Positions 46,473-55,863 of a DNA stretch of 64,000 nt are shown in pieces. This DNA comes from Brevibacillus gelatini. Its GTDB lineage: Bacteria > Bacillota > Bacilli > Brevibacillales > Brevibacillaceae. The stretch spans positions 124,001 to 188,000 of the forward strand of contig NZ_RHHS01000015.1 in NCBI RefSeq assembly GCF_003710935.1, read 5' to 3'. The first letter of the stretch is position 1. Each line of letters starts with the position of its first letter. Made by a program: the position numbers and the translations under genes. Under the pieces are notes generated by a model. It saw nothing but the letters and a program-made list of their open reading frames with translations, was not told where the DNA came from and did not search any database.

Positions 46473-47351
46473 GTGAGTGAAACAGGAAAAGTATTGCTCA
46501 TCGACGGCATGAGCTTTTTATTTCGCGCCTTTTACGGGTCTGCCTGGGGCGGCACTTACCGGCAAACGTCCACGGGCGTCTACACGAACGCCGTGTACGG
46601 ATTTACGAAAATGATGCTGGATTACGTCGAACTGGTTCGCCCTACGCACCTGATGGTCGGCTGGGATGTCGCCTCCCGCGAGTCGCTTGTGCGCAGCCAG
46701 TGGTTTGACGGCTACAAATCCAATCGCACGGCACCGCCGGACGAGCTGATCCCGCAATTCGATCTGGTCAAGGAAATCACCACGGCTTTTTCCGTACCGA
46801 ATCTGGGCTGTCCGGGTTACGAAGGCGACGACGTGTTGGGTACGCTGTCCACACGTCTCGCTGCAGAAGGCCATGAGATCGTGATCGCAACAGGCGACTA
46901 CGACAGCTTGCAGCTAGTCGATGAAAAAGTCAGCGTCAAAATCTTGAAAAACGGCGGCAAGCACGAGCATTACGATCCGGCCAGTCTGCGCGCTTTGCGC
47001 GGCATTTCTCCGGAACAGGTTGTAGATGTCAAAGCGCTCATGGGCGACACTTCCGACTGTATCCCAGGCTGTCCAGGCATCGGGGAAAAGACGGCGACCA
47101 AGCTGATTGTCGAGCACGGCAATCTCGACAACCTGTACGCCAATTTGCCGAGTTGCACGCCGAAGATGCGCAGCAAGCTGGAAGAGCATCGCGACCAGGT
47201 GTACCTGAGCCAGAAGCTGGCGACCATTATCCGCGATGTGCCTGTGGAATTTTCCCTGAAGGAAGCCGAATGGGAGTACGATCCGGCAACCGTCCTGAAC
47301 AAATTTGACGAACTGGAATTTGGCCGCAGTCTGGCGAAACGGGTTGGTTAA
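46473..47351 (+). CDS. 5'-3' exonuclease of the PolI N-terminal (FEN) family
   Basis: 292 residues, a free-standing version of the 5' nuclease domain of DNA polymerase I, like YpcP of B. subtilis (about the same length). It would remove RNA primers and flaps during lagging-strand synthesis or repair. Metal-binding and core segments: LLIDGMSFLFRAFYG, YEGDDVLGTL, ATGDYDSLQL and the helix-hairpin-helix region LMGDTSDCIPGCPGIGEKTA. The start is GTG at 46473, preceded by GAGAGGGG, and by an extended -10 promoter. Monocistronic: a strong terminator follows. Confidence 0.9.
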   Translation: MSETGKVLLIDGMSFLFRAFYGSAWGGTYRQTSTGVYTNAVYGFTKMMLDYVELVRPTHLMVGWDVASRESLVRSQWFDGYKSNRTAPPDELIPQFDLVKEITTAFSVPNLGCPGYEGDDVLGTLSTRLAAEGHEIVIATGDYDSLQLVDEKVSVKILKNGGKHEHYDPASLRALRGISPEQVVDVKALMGDTSDCIPGCPGIGEKTATKLIVEHGNLDNLYANLPSCTPKMRSKLEEHRDQVYLSQKLATIIRDVPVEFSLKEAEWEYDPATVLNKFDELEFGRSLAKRVG

Positions 47352-47371
47352 CGCTGGGGCAATAAAACAAG

Positions 47372-47412
47372 CATCCCGTCCCACTTTTCGAACATGAAAG
47401 GGAGACGGGATG
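47372..47412. terminator. Bidirectional terminator between convergent genes
   Basis: CATCCCGTC (47372-47380) pairs with GACGGGATG (47404-47412), extended by CCC/GGG pairing in the loop, with an A-rich stretch before and TTTGTTGT after. It serves the exonuclease gene (+) and the ViaA-like gene (-). Confidence 0.8.
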
Positions 47413-47420
47413 TTTGTTGT

Positions 47421-49193
47421 CTAATGGAGCACGGCTTTCATCTTGGTTTCGCTCTCGGAATGTTTTCTGCCCGCTGGTGCCAAAGTGCCAAAGACGTCGA
47501 GCAAAAGCCCCGTGTTTTCGCTCCCTTCCGGTTCCCAGCTTGTCGCAAAGCGCACGCGGTGAGAGACCCCAAGCAGGTCATACGTTTGCACGAGATGCTG
47601 CCGGGCCGAGCCGACGATCAGGCTGTGCAGGCGGAGCTGCTTCTTTTGCCCGAGCGCCGCAAGCTTTTCCTGCACATAGGGCGAGATGCCCCCTACGCCG
47701 TCAGTCACCATGACCAGATCGGCCCCTTGCCACGCTTTTTCTGTCTCGACAAGTTCCATCGCCCGCTTCATCGGCGCATCAAAATGCGTCCCGCCGCCAA
47801 ACGACATTTGCGCCAGGCTGTAAAACGCGCCCCAGTCAGGCTTTTTATGATACAAGGGCTGCTCTCTCAGCTCTCCTTTTGCGCCGAACAAAAGCAGCAC
47901 GAAATCGCGCTTTTCCAGCATCGACAGCGCCGCAAACGTCATGAGGAAAATCTGCGCCAGCCGCAGCTTTGCCCCGCGCATGGAGTGCGAAGTGTCCAGC
48001 ATGCAAATGACAGGGCCTTTTGGCGGTTCCTCTACAAAGCCGGACGTATCGTACGTCATCAGCTTTTGCTCCAGCCATTTGAGCATGAAGTAATGTTCGT
48101 AGTCCGGGTCGGCGAGCAGCACCGCCTCGCCTGGCAGCATGTGCGCAATATCGCCTGACTGCCGCAAATCGTAGTATTCCTCCGGCAATTGGCGGGAACG
48201 AATCTCCTTGCGCCGCACGCGAAACCGATGCACCTGACGGCCAACCTCGTCCAAAAAGGCAACCAGGTCGGGATGGCGCTTTAGTTTTTCCACCCATTTC
48301 AAATACTGCTCGAAGCTTTGTCTGCGCAGCTTGCCCAGGTCGTGGCCCCAGCTGCGGTTGGCAAAGCGCTGACTGGCGGCAAACACCTCATCCACAAACA
48401 GCGTATCTACATCCTCTTGGGCAAGCGTCCCCTTCAACGACTGCTCCAGCCACTGTCCCAGCTCTTTTTCCAACGCCTCTATCACTTCTTTTTCCTGCTT
48501 TTGCAGACGATCAAGCTGTTTTTCCCGCTGGGCCAGCTCTTCTTCGAGCTTCTTGATTTTTTGCAACAGCTTCGTCCGTTTCGTAAACTGCACACTCATT
48601 TCTTCGCGCAGCTCCCGGATTTTCGTTTGCAGCATGACGATTTCCGCGCGCACAAGCGGCTTTTTGTCGAGTGCTTCCTGCTTGTCCTCTACCACGCGCT
48701 TGCCTTGCTGCAGCGTATAGCCGACCAGCTCCAGCTTCGCTTTTTGCTTTTCGGTGAGCAACTCGGCCAGTTGAGCCTCTTTTGCGCCCTCCTGTCCTTG
48801 CTGCTCGCGCAAGCCCGCCAGAAGCGGCGAGAGACTGCGATCCTTTTGCCGCTGTTTTACTTCTTCGGCGAACGTCTCCGTGAGCCACAAAAGCGCCTTG
48901 ATTGCCGTCTTGAAAGCCGCACTCTCATTGCCGACCGTGCGGGGATGAATCATCCGCGTAAAATACTGCTTCATCAGCGTGCGAATCATCCAGTGATGGA
49001 ACGGAGTCGCTTCCTGCGTCATGTCGATCTCCGGCTTTTCCACGTAAAAGACGAGAAAAAAGTCGGCGAGCAGCTCGTGATCGAACCACTCGGCCCGGGA
49101 CGCTGCCTCGCGTACCCATTCCTGTGCGGTACGCGAGGACGCGAGATACGTTTCGAACAGATAGCGCTCGACGCCGCTCGCCCGAATTATCAT
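47421..49193 (-). CDS. VWA-domain protein, ViaA-like partner of the AAA+ ATPase
   Basis: 590 residues. The N-terminal two thirds are helical, with a long coiled-coil-like Glu/Lys/Gln-rich part (residues ~190-290). The C-terminal third is a von Willebrand factor A domain with the MIDAS start ICMLDTSHSM (DxSxS, near residue 398) and the later VMVTDGVGG loop. This is the layout of ViaA (483 residues in E. coli), which pairs with the MoxR-family ATPase RavA. The gene starts 12 bases after the stop of the RavA-like gene and is surely co-transcribed. E. coli RavA-ViaA acts on respiratory complexes and aminoglycoside sensitivity; the target here is unknown. Confidence 0.8.
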   Translation of the reverse strand: MIIRASGVERYLFETYLASSRTAQEWVREAASRAEWFDHELLADFFLVFYVEKPEIDMTQEATPFHHWMIRTLMKQYFTRMIHPRTVGNESAAFKTAIKALLWLTETFAEEVKQRQKDRSLSPLLAGLREQQGQEGAKEAQLAELLTEKQKAKLELVGYTLQQGKRVVEDKQEALDKKPLVRAEIVMLQTKIRELREEMSVQFTKRTKLLQKIKKLEEELAQREKQLDRLQKQEKEVIEALEKELGQWLEQSLKGTLAQEDVDTLFVDEVFAASQRFANRSWGHDLGKLRRQSFEQYLKWVEKLKRHPDLVAFLDEVGRQVHRFRVRRKEIRSRQLPEEYYDLRQSGDIAHMLPGEAVLLADPDYEHYFMLKWLEQKLMTYDTSGFVEEPPKGPVICMLDTSHSMRGAKLRLAQIFLMTFAALSMLEKRDFVLLLFGAKGELREQPLYHKKPDWGAFYSLAQMSFGGGTHFDAPMKRAMELVETEKAWQGADLVMVTDGVGGISPYVQEKLAALGQKKQLRLHSLIVGSARQHLVQTYDLLGVSHRVRFATSWEPEGSENTGLLLDVFGTLAPAGRKHSESETKMKAVLH

Positions 49194-49205
49194 CGTCGCT
49201 ACCCC

Positions 49206-50507
49206 CTATAACGTAAAGTCGTAGTCCGCCCCGGCGATGTCTTTGTCAAAAATGGTCCGGTACGTTTTTTGCAATTGCTGCAAAATCCGCTCGCCTTCGA
49301 TCCGCAAGTACGAATATTTGACCGTGTACTTCTCGACGTTGTGAATCAGACGATTTTTTTCCAGCACATACGCTCCCAGGTCGTGCTCGCGTTTTTCCCA
49401 CTGCATCAGGCGGTTGCGCAAGTCGCGCGCCGTCTCCTCCAGCTCCGTGCGGCAAGCTTCCAGCAATTTCGTGTTGCGCTCCACCGCTTCTTTTCCCAGC
49501 TTGGCGCCCACTTCCTTTTTGAATTGGAAAGCGTGCAGGTCCGCTTCTTTTTCCTTCCATTTATCTGCCAATTGCTGCAGACGCTGCAGCGGCAGCTCGT
49601 TTTCCAGCTCCGCCCTGAGCATCTGTGTAAACTGGCGCTCGAACAGCTCGCGCATGACCGTCAAGTCCTCCGGCACATCCCACAGCATGTGCGGGGTAAA
49701 GACGGTATCCCAGATCGTGACATGTTGTCTGCCATGCAGGGCAGCAGATGTCCGCCATACGCCCGCGATTTTGCTCCAGCGGCGGTCAGACAGCACGTAT
49801 TCCTTTTCCTCCATGTCTTGCTTGATCCGGTAGAGGAAGTAGATCAATGGCTCGGGAATCGTCACCTGCTTTGCTTGCGCCTGGATGTCCTTGATGTCGT
49901 ACAAGGAAAAGACGACAGGCAAAGGAGTCGTCGGCAGCGAGAACATCCGCTCGTAGCTTGCGGCCTGCTGCAAATACTGGACTTCATAGCGGATCAGAAA
50001 GCGGTCGTATAAAGCAGTAAGCTGCTCCTCGTCCTCCGGCAGTTCATTGGACGCCGCGATCAAAAACTGCAGCGGAACTTCTTCTTTTTCCCTGCCGTTA
50101 AAGTAAAGCCGCTCGTTCAAGATCGACAGCAGGGCGTTCAGGATCGCGCTGTTTGCCTTGAAAATCTCGTCGAGGAAGGCAAACTGCGCCTGCGGCAAAT
50201 AGCCTGCCGTTTTTCGCACGTAGTTGTCGAGCTTCAACTGCTGAAGGGACACGGGGCCGAAAAGCTCGTCCGGTGTCGTAAACCGGGTCAGCAAGTATTC
50301 GAACCAATGCTCAGCGCCAAAAAGCTGTGCCACTGAGCGGGCAAGCTGTGATTTTGCCGTTCCCGGCGGGCCGATCAAAAGCGCATTTTCCCCGCTCATC
50401 ATCCCGAGCATCAAAAGACGGATCAATTCGCTCCGTTCCAGAAAACGGCGCTCCAATAGCTCGATGGCCTGGTCCATTTTTCGTTGGATTGGTGTAGTCG
50501 TATTCAT
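49206..50507 (-). CDS. MoxR-family AAA+ ATPase, RavA-like
   Basis: 433 residues. AAA+ core: LLIGPPGTAKSQL (Walker A), FAFLDEIFKANSAILNALLS (Walker B region), AASNELPEDEEQLTALYDRF (sensor 1 and arginine finger region). The GPPGTAKS motif, the RFTTPDELFGPVSL segment and the long coiled-coil tail after residue 300 match RavA. These ATPases remodel protein complexes together with a VWA partner, which here is the next gene. There is no strong ribosome site for the ATG at 50507; instead the stop of a short leader ORF overlaps it (ATGA), so translational coupling is likely. Confidence 0.82.
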   Translation of the reverse strand: MNTTTPIQRKMDQAIELLERRFLERSELIRLLMLGMMSGENALLIGPPGTAKSQLARSVAQLFGAEHWFEYLLTRFTTPDELFGPVSLQQLKLDNYVRKTAGYLPQAQFAFLDEIFKANSAILNALLSILNERLYFNGREKEEVPLQFLIAASNELPEDEEQLTALYDRFLIRYEVQYLQQAASYERMFSLPTTPLPVVFSLYDIKDIQAQAKQVTIPEPLIYFLYRIKQDMEEKEYVLSDRRWSKIAGVWRTSAALHGRQHVTIWDTVFTPHMLWDVPEDLTVMRELFERQFTQMLRAELENELPLQRLQQLADKWKEKEADLHAFQFKKEVGAKLGKEAVERNTKLLEACRTELEETARDLRNRLMQWEKREHDLGAYVLEKNRLIHNVEKYTVKYSYLRIEGERILQQLQKTYRTIFDKDIAGADYDFTL

Positions 50508-50602
50508 CGTCGTTTGGCGCCCGTCTCCTGCGGAAAAGGAAAGAGCGCCGTTCCCCCTCTCTTGCCTGATACCCAAGTCGTCAAGACCCCGATGATTGTC
50601 AT
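50504..50602 (-). CDS. Short leader ORF (32 aa) overlapping the ravA-like start
   Basis: ATG at 50602 (AGGAG two bases upstream), reading MTIIGVLTTWVSGKRGGTAL and ending GAKRR at a TGA that overlaps the ravA-like ATG as ATGA. TATAAA lies 10 bases before the AGGAG. The ravA-like start lacks its own good ribosome site, so this ORF may serve to load ribosomes for it. The ribosome site of the leader is itself closer than ideal, so this may be chance. Confidence 0.35.
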   Translation of the reverse strand: MTIIGVLTTWVSGKRGGTALFPFPQETGAKRR

Positions 50603-50744
50603 GTCTCCTGCTTCTTTTATAGTGGCATATTGCGGACAAAAATGCCAGTTGCGCCAGTCTGATGCGCCCCACCGCTGTATGTTCACCCACGGATTTGCTT
50701 GCGCATATGGTGTGGCAAACGAAAAAAACGGGAGGAGGTACAGC

Positions 50745-52139
50745 ATGGGGATTGAACTCGCATGGCTGCACGGTGTGTATGTGTTGTTTGTAGCTGGCAT
50801 CATACTCATGATGGTTTTGCGCAGAGACACCAGCGTGATGAGCATCGTTGGAATCGCCATGCTTGGGCTGGTCGCAACCGGGTCTGTGACGACGGCGCTC
50901 GGCGGGATTTTCGGCAGCTTTATTTACGCGATCACCGAGCTTTTGCCGACGATTTTGGTCATCTGTATCATCGTGGCGATGAGCCATGTCCTGACGGATA
51001 CCGGAGTCAACGAGACGATGATCCGGCCGATGACGCACCTGATTCGCAACGCCACACTGGCTTATTGGGTAATCGGGATCGTGATGATGGGAATTTCCTG
51101 GTTTTTCTGGCCGTCGCCTGCGGTAGCACTGGTTGGCGCGGTCATGCTGCCTGTCGCTTTGCGGGCGGGACTGCCTGCGATGGGCGTCGCGATTGCCATG
51201 AACCTGTTCGGGCACGGAATCGCGCTGTCGGGCGACTTCGTCATTCAGGGAGCGCCAACCTTGACTGCCAAAGCGGCCGGGCTTCCTGTCGAGGACGTGA
51301 TTGCCGCGAGTGTTCCGCTTGTCGCCATCATGGGCCTGGTCACGACCGCGGTCGCCTTCTGGTATTTGAAAAAAGACATGAAGCTGGGGAATCTTCCCGC
51401 GTCACCAGACTTGCCGGCCCGTGTTTCTGTTTTCACTGCGGCGCGCGTTTCTTTGCCTGCGGGTATTCGCCGCTTTTTGGCAGTCCTCGTCCCCGTTCTG
51501 TTTGCACTCGATGTAGCGGCCATGTTTGTGTTGGACTTGCGCGGCGGGGACGCGACTGCCTTGGTCGGAGGAACCGCGCTGCTGATTTTGCTTGTCGCAA
51601 CCATGCTCGCCCACAAGCAAAAGGGACTGGAGCAAGTAACGAGCCATCTCATTTCCGGCTTTCAGTTTGGCTTCAAAGTGTTCGGACCCGTCATTCCGAT
51701 TGCCGCCTTTTTTTACATGGGCGACAGCGGCTTTGTCAACGTGTTCGGCGAGGTGCTGCCGTCAGGCTCGCAAGGAATCGTCAACGATTTGGGCGTGGCG
51801 CTGGCACACGCGATCCCGATCAGCAAGGAGGTCGCTGCCCTGGCCGTATCTGCTGTCGGCGTTATCACCGGACTGGACGGCTCGGGCTTCTCCGGCATCA
51901 CACTTGTCGGCTCGCTCGCACAGCTTTTCTCTGCCGCCCTGGGCACCGGAGCCGCTACCTTGACCGCCCTTGGGCAAATTGCCGCCATCTGGGTTGGCGG
52001 CGGAACGATTATCCCCTGGGCGCTGATCCCCGCAGCGGCGATTTGCGGCGTCGATCCGTTCGAGCTTGCGCGGCGCAACCTGTACCCTGTCGCCATCGGC
52101 CTTTTGGTTACGACCATCATCGTCATGTTCCTTTTGTGA
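50745..52139 (+). CDS. Multi-span permease, GntP/ion-transporter-like
   Basis: 464 residues with about 11-12 hydrophobic spans, starting MGIELAWLHGVYVLFVAGII. Gly/Ala-rich paired segments (AVALVGAVMLPVALRAGLPA and LGTGAATLTALGQIAAIWVG) with a repeated layout resemble the IT/GntP superfamily of organic-acid transporters. I cannot name the substrate. ATG at 50745 has GGAGGAGG eight bases upstream; the frame is open upstream without a better start. It is divergent from the ravA-like gene (238-base gap) and ends at a strong terminator, so it is a single-gene unit. Confidence 0.7.
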   Translation: MGIELAWLHGVYVLFVAGIILMMVLRRDTSVMSIVGIAMLGLVATGSVTTALGGIFGSFIYAITELLPTILVICIIVAMSHVLTDTGVNETMIRPMTHLIRNATLAYWVIGIVMMGISWFFWPSPAVALVGAVMLPVALRAGLPAMGVAIAMNLFGHGIALSGDFVIQGAPTLTAKAAGLPVEDVIAASVPLVAIMGLVTTAVAFWYLKKDMKLGNLPASPDLPARVSVFTAARVSLPAGIRRFLAVLVPVLFALDVAAMFVLDLRGGDATALVGGTALLILLVATMLAHKQKGLEQVTSHLISGFQFGFKVFGPVIPIAAFFYMGDSGFVNVFGEVLPSGSQGIVNDLGVALAHAIPISKEVAALAVSAVGVITGLDGSGFSGITLVGSLAQLFSAALGTGAATLTALGQIAAIWVGGGTIIPWALIPAAAICGVDPFELARRNLYPVAIGLLVTTIIVMFLL

Positions 52140-52160
52140 CCGGAAAAATAGCGTTTTTTT

Positions 52161-52202
52161 AAAAAAAGGCGAATGGACCTATGCCCCGTTCGCCTTTTTT
52201 TC
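52161..52202. terminator. Bidirectional terminator after the permease gene
   Basis: AAAAAAAGGCGAA (52161-52173) pairs with TTCGCCTTTTTTT (52189-52201) across a 15-nt loop. Classic symmetrical A-stem-T arrangement. Confidence 0.88.
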
Positions 52203-52267
52203 TTCTGTTTTCGCCCAAGCTTCATACACTTTTGTACTAGCATCCCATTTGGAAAGGATCGGTCCGT

Positions 52268-53302
52268 ATGAAGCTGTGGGGAAAAAGTATCCAGGTCGCA
52301 GCAACCTACATCGGAACTGTGGTCGGAGCCGGATTTGCGAGCGGCCAGGAAATTCTCGCCTTTTTCACCTCATATGGCCATGCCGGCACAATCGGCATTC
52401 TGCTTGCCACGGGGCTTTTCGTCTGGCTGGGCTACAAAATGATGGTGCTGGCCCACGAGCTGCGCACGCCCTCTTACGAATCGTTTAATCAAAAGCTGTT
52501 TGGGCCGATACTTGGCCGCACCATGAACCTGCTCGTCTTTTTGACCTTGTTCGGCGTCACCACCGTCATGCTCGCCGGGGCCGGATCGGTACTGGAGGAG
52601 CAGTTCGACATTCCGTATTTGCTTGGCACGGGAGGAACGGTTTTGCTCGCGCTCTTTATCCTGCGAAAAGGGCTTGCACAAATCTTGTTGGTCAATGCAA
52701 TCGTCGTCCCGTCCATGCTGTTGTTTGCCCTGCTCATCCTGCTCGACGGCAGCGCCGAATCGCCTTTGCCGCTTGCCAAGCCGTCCGACTACGCCTTTTT
52801 GTGGAAAACGATTCTGTACGTTTCCTTCAATCTGGCGATGGCCCAGTCTGTCCTCATCCCGATTGGCTACGCCATCCGCGAAAAGACCGTTTTGTTCCGC
52901 GCGGCCGTCATCGGAGGTGTCGTTCTCGGCTTCATGCTGCTCGTCGTTCACACAGCGATGCTGGCCAATTGGGACGACGTGCGCTTCATGGACATCCCGA
53001 TCTTGTTTATCACCGACCATTGGAATGAGTGGCTGCAATTGTTTTTCGTGTTCGTCCTCTACTCCGAGATTTTCACCACGCTCATTTCCAACGTGTTCGG
53101 GATCGGCGAGCAGTTACGTGAGCTGTTCCAGCAGCCGGAATCCCGGCTCTACCTGTTTCTTTTTGCGACGGCCTTCCTTCTCTGCCTGATCGGCTACAGC
53201 CAGTTGCTCATGTTTTTGTATCCGTTGTTCGGGTATCTGGGGCTGTCTACGCTGTGCAGAATATCCGTTCCGGCGGTTTTGCTGCCGCGCGGGCGGCTTT
53301 AA
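52268..53302 (+). CDS. YkvI-like membrane transporter (APC/LeuT fold)
   Basis: 344 residues, about ten membrane spans. The N-terminal motif ATYIGTVVGAGFASGQEI, with its unwound Gly-rich first span, is the hallmark of the YkvI group of LeuT-fold transporters. Substrate not known; amino acid or amine symport is the usual assumption. RBS AAAGGAT lies eight bases before the ATG. It is separated from the preceding permease gene by a strong terminator, so it probably has its own promoter. The last residues (VPAVLLPRGRL) end close to a terminator of the convergent selO gene. Confidence 0.75.
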   Translation: MKLWGKSIQVAATYIGTVVGAGFASGQEILAFFTSYGHAGTIGILLATGLFVWLGYKMMVLAHELRTPSYESFNQKLFGPILGRTMNLLVFLTLFGVTTVMLAGAGSVLEEQFDIPYLLGTGGTVLLALFILRKGLAQILLVNAIVVPSMLLFALLILLDGSAESPLPLAKPSDYAFLWKTILYVSFNLAMAQSVLIPIGYAIREKTVLFRAAVIGGVVLGFMLLVVHTAMLANWDDVRFMDIPILFITDHWNEWLQLFFVFVLYSEIFTTLISNVFGIGEQLRELFQQPESRLYLFLFATAFLLCLIGYSQLLMFLYPLFGYLGLSTLCRISVPAVLLPRGRL

Positions 53303-53337
53303 CCCCGTTTGCTTTGTGGGCAAGCGATGAAAAAGAA

Positions 53338-53367
53338 AAAACCTCTGCTGCGGACAGCAAAGGTTTT
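53338..53367 (-). terminator. Terminator of selO
   Basis: AAAACCT-C-TGCTG pairs with CAGCA-A-AGGTTTT (12 bp around one mismatch, 4-nt loop). On the - strand it is followed by TTCTTTTTC, 30 bases past the selO stop. Confidence 0.8.
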
Positions 53368-53396
53368 CTCACACGAATCGGCGCACACAAAATGAT

Positions 53397-54866
53397 TTAC
53401 GTTCCACAATACGTCCGATACGGCCCGCACGAGTCCGGCGGCAGCGTGGCGTACTCGGCCTGCTCGGGCGCGTGCGCGTAAGGATTGGCGAGTGCGGCAA
53501 CAAACCGTTTCAGCACGCTGTAGTCGCCGTTCTGCACGGCTGCCGCCAGTGCTTCTTCGACGCGATGGTTTCGCGGGATCAAGGCCGGGTTGCTCGCTTT
53601 CATCCGTTGCCGGACAGCATCGTCGGAGGGAGCATGGCGCTTTTGTCTTGCCTGCCACTTTTCCTCCCAGCTGGCAAACTCCGGGGCGGTGTACAACGCT
53701 TCGTCCCTCTTCTCCCCGAACGTCAAGGCGAGGAATGTGTTCGTATAGTCCGCCCGGTGCTTTTGCATCAGGCTGAGCAACTCGTCCATCAAGGCGAAAT
53801 CGTCCTCTTCCTCGCCGAACAGCCCGAGCTTGCCCCGCATGCCAGCCAGCCAAGCCTGATAATACAGCTCGCCAAAGCGGGAAAGCTCCTGCTGCGCCAA
53901 GTGAACCGCCTGCGCCTGGTTTTCATGTACGAGCGGCAGCAGGGATTCGGCAAAGCGGGCCAGGTTCCAGACGGCGATTTGCGGCTGGTTGCCGTAGGCG
54001 TAGCGTCCCTGGTAGTCGATGGAAGAAAAGACGGTGGCCGGATCGTACACATCCATGAAGGCGCACGGGCCATAGTCAATGGTCTCGCCGCAGATGGACA
54101 TGTTGTCGGTGTTCATCACGCCATGGATAAATCCGACGAGCTGCCACTTGGCGATCAATTCAGCCTGCCGACGGATCACTTCCTGCAGGAGAGCCAGATA
54201 GGGATTGTCCTGATCGGCTGCTTCCGGGAAATGTCTACGTATCGCATAGTCGGCGAGCGCTTGCAGCTCTTCATCGCCTCCCCATTGGGCAGCGTACTGG
54301 AACGTACCCACGCGCAAATGGCTGGAGGCTACCCGCATGAGCACCGCTCCGGGCAGTTCGTCCTCGCGAATCACGGTTTCTCCGGTCGTCGCCACCGCGA
54401 GACTGCGAGTTGTCGGGATGCCCAAACCGTGCATCGCTTCGCTAATGATGTATTCGCGCAGCATCGGCCCGAGGGCAGCCCGGCCATCGCCCTGCCGCGA
54501 GTACGGCGTGCGGCCTGAACCTTTCCATTGCAGATCAAACCGCTCGCCTTTGGGGGTAATGTGCTCGCCCATCAACAGCGCGCGCCCGTCCCCGAGCATC
54601 GTGAAGTGTCCAAACTGGTGCCCGGCGTAGGCTTGGGCAATCGGCTTTGCGCCAGCGGGAATGCGGTTGCCCGCAAAGATTTCCGCTCCCGCTTGCCCCT
54701 CCAGCGCTTCGGCATGCAAGCCAAGGGCCGCAGCCAGCGGACGGTTGAACATGACGAGCTTGGGTGAGCGTACAGGCGTAGGATTCAGTCTGGTAAAAAA
54801 CATTTCCGGCAAGTTCGCATAGCTGTTGTCAAAATGCCAGCCGGCCTCTGTGTGGGGTTGGGTCAT
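53397..54866 (-). CDS. selO: Protein adenylyltransferase SelO (YdiU/UPF0061)
   Basis: 489 residues, the normal length for SelO pseudokinases, which transfer AMP to hydroxyl groups of redox proteins. Characteristic segments: [57 protein letters not shown], and the metal/ATP-binding [19 protein letters not shown], where the Asn and Asp are catalytic. No Cys or selenocysteine is evident at the C-terminus, as expected for most bacterial members. Start at 54866 ([20 protein letters not shown]) is chosen because the family begins there; AAGGAG lies 12 bases upstream. It follows the siderophore operon by 188 bases on the same strand. Confidence 0.92.
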   Translation of the reverse strand: MTQPHTEAGWHFDNSYANLPEMFFTRLNPTPVRSPKLVMFNRPLAAALGLHAEALEGQAGAEIFAGNRIPAGAKPIAQAYAGHQFGHFTMLGDGRALLMGEHITPKGERFDLQWKGSGRTPYSRQGDGRAALGPMLREYIISEAMHGLGIPTTRSLAVATTGETVIREDELPGAVLMRVASSHLRVGTFQYAAQWGGDEELQALADYAIRRHFPEAADQDNPYLALLQEVIRRQAELIAKWQLVGFIHGVMNTDNMSICGETIDYGPCAFMDVYDPATVFSSIDYQGRYAYGNQPQIAVWNLARFAESLLPLVHENQAQAVHLAQQELSRFGELYYQAWLAGMRGKLGLFGEEEDDFALMDELLSLMQKHRADYTNTFLALTFGEKRDEALYTAPEFASWEEKWQARQKRHAPSDDAVRQRMKASNPALIPRNHRVEEALAAAVQNGDYSVLKRFVAALANPYAHAPEQAEYATLPPDSCGPYRTYCGT

Positions 54867-55054
54867 TGGTTCCCTTTGCTCCTTTTTCGTCAAATGATCG
54901 CCTTCTGTTCATTTTACCAAAAGGATACCCAAAAACATGCACGGGATTTTTGTCAAAGGTCCACGTAACCTCCCTCGATTGACTGGTGCCTTCGACTTTT
55001 CCTGGTTGCTCCCAAGCGCCTGCTGTCATAGCCGTTTTTGGCGGCAGCTCGCGC

Positions 55055-55849
55055 CTAAATCTGCTGCGGCACTTTCCTAAATTCCTTTTCATTCAAATAA
55101 ACCGTCTCCGCATACAAGCGCAGCGAGTTTGCCCAATGCTGCTTGTATGCCGTCCACTCCTGCTCGTCAAAGTGTCGGTGCAACAGCAGCGAAAGAGGAA
55201 TTTTCAGGTTCAGCAGCCTTCCGCTTATCAAAAAGCGGGTGACGCCCGCTGGCATGACGTGTCCATGTGTCACGATTGCTTCGATTTCTTCTATCGTATA
55301 GGGACGATAGCGGAGGCACACCATTCCTTTTTCGGGCAGCACCTCCAACCCCTGCGGAATCCGCCTGACAGGATAGCTGCTGCTGTACGACTGGACGATC
55401 CGGTGCCAAAGCGCAAGCAAATGCGCACTGCCTGCCCCCGCCTGCTTGGCCGTCACATATGTTTTTGTGCCGTCTGCATGCAGAATTGTAGCGATCTGCT
55501 CCCCGCCCTGTTCATTCGTGCATAAAAACGCGCCACTCTGGAGCAGCTCATTCAGCCATGCCCCTGACGGAACCACGTGTGCCCATGCCTCCAACTGGTA
55601 ATCGGCATCTGTGACGACTTGCAATGGAATCCGGTGGCAGCCGAGTTTTTGCAAAGCAGCCGTGCGGTGTGCTCCGTCCAGAATCAAGTATCTGCCGTCC
55701 TGCATTTGTCTGGCGATCGGCGGGTGAAGCAGCATCCCCTGCTGCGAGATAGACTGGCACGTGTCGTCCAGGCGGTTTGGCTCGTGATCCTCGTGCAGGC
55801 AGACCCGATCCGCGGCAACAACCTGGATGGAAGACAAAACATGGTTCAC
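55055..55849 (-). CDS. sbnI: SbnI-like ParB/sulfiredoxin-fold protein
   Basis: 264 residues (S. aureus SbnI has 254). The ParB/Srx-like core includes HPPIARQMQDGRYLILDGAH followed by RTAALQKLGCHRIPLQV, the DGxHRTxA motif of this fold. In S. aureus, SbnI is a heme-sensitive activator of the sbn operon and an ATP-dependent free L-serine kinase that supplies O-phosphoserine for diaminopropionate synthesis. Its place at the end of the gene set matches. The GTG at 55849 has GGAGGA nine bases upstream; a TTG at 55867 overlapping the stop of the previous gene is less likely. Confidence 0.78.
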   Translation of the reverse strand: MNHVLSSIQVVAADRVCLHEDHEPNRLDDTCQSISQQGMLLHPPIARQMQDGRYLILDGAHRTAALQKLGCHRIPLQVVTDADYQLEAWAHVVPSGAWLNELLQSGAFLCTNEQGGEQIATILHADGTKTYVTAKQAGAGSAHLLALWHRIVQSYSSSYPVRRIPQGLEVLPEKGMVCLRYRPYTIEEIEAIVTHGHVMPAGVTRFLISGRLLNLKIPLSLLLHRHFDEQEWTAYKQHWANSLRLYAETVYLNEKEFRKVPQQI

Positions 55850-55863
55850 GCTACAATTCCTCC

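Noticed and set aside
52301-53323. Minus-strand frames opposite the YkvI-like gene
   Set aside because: They are shadows of a clear membrane-protein gene and lack start signals and recognisable motifs.
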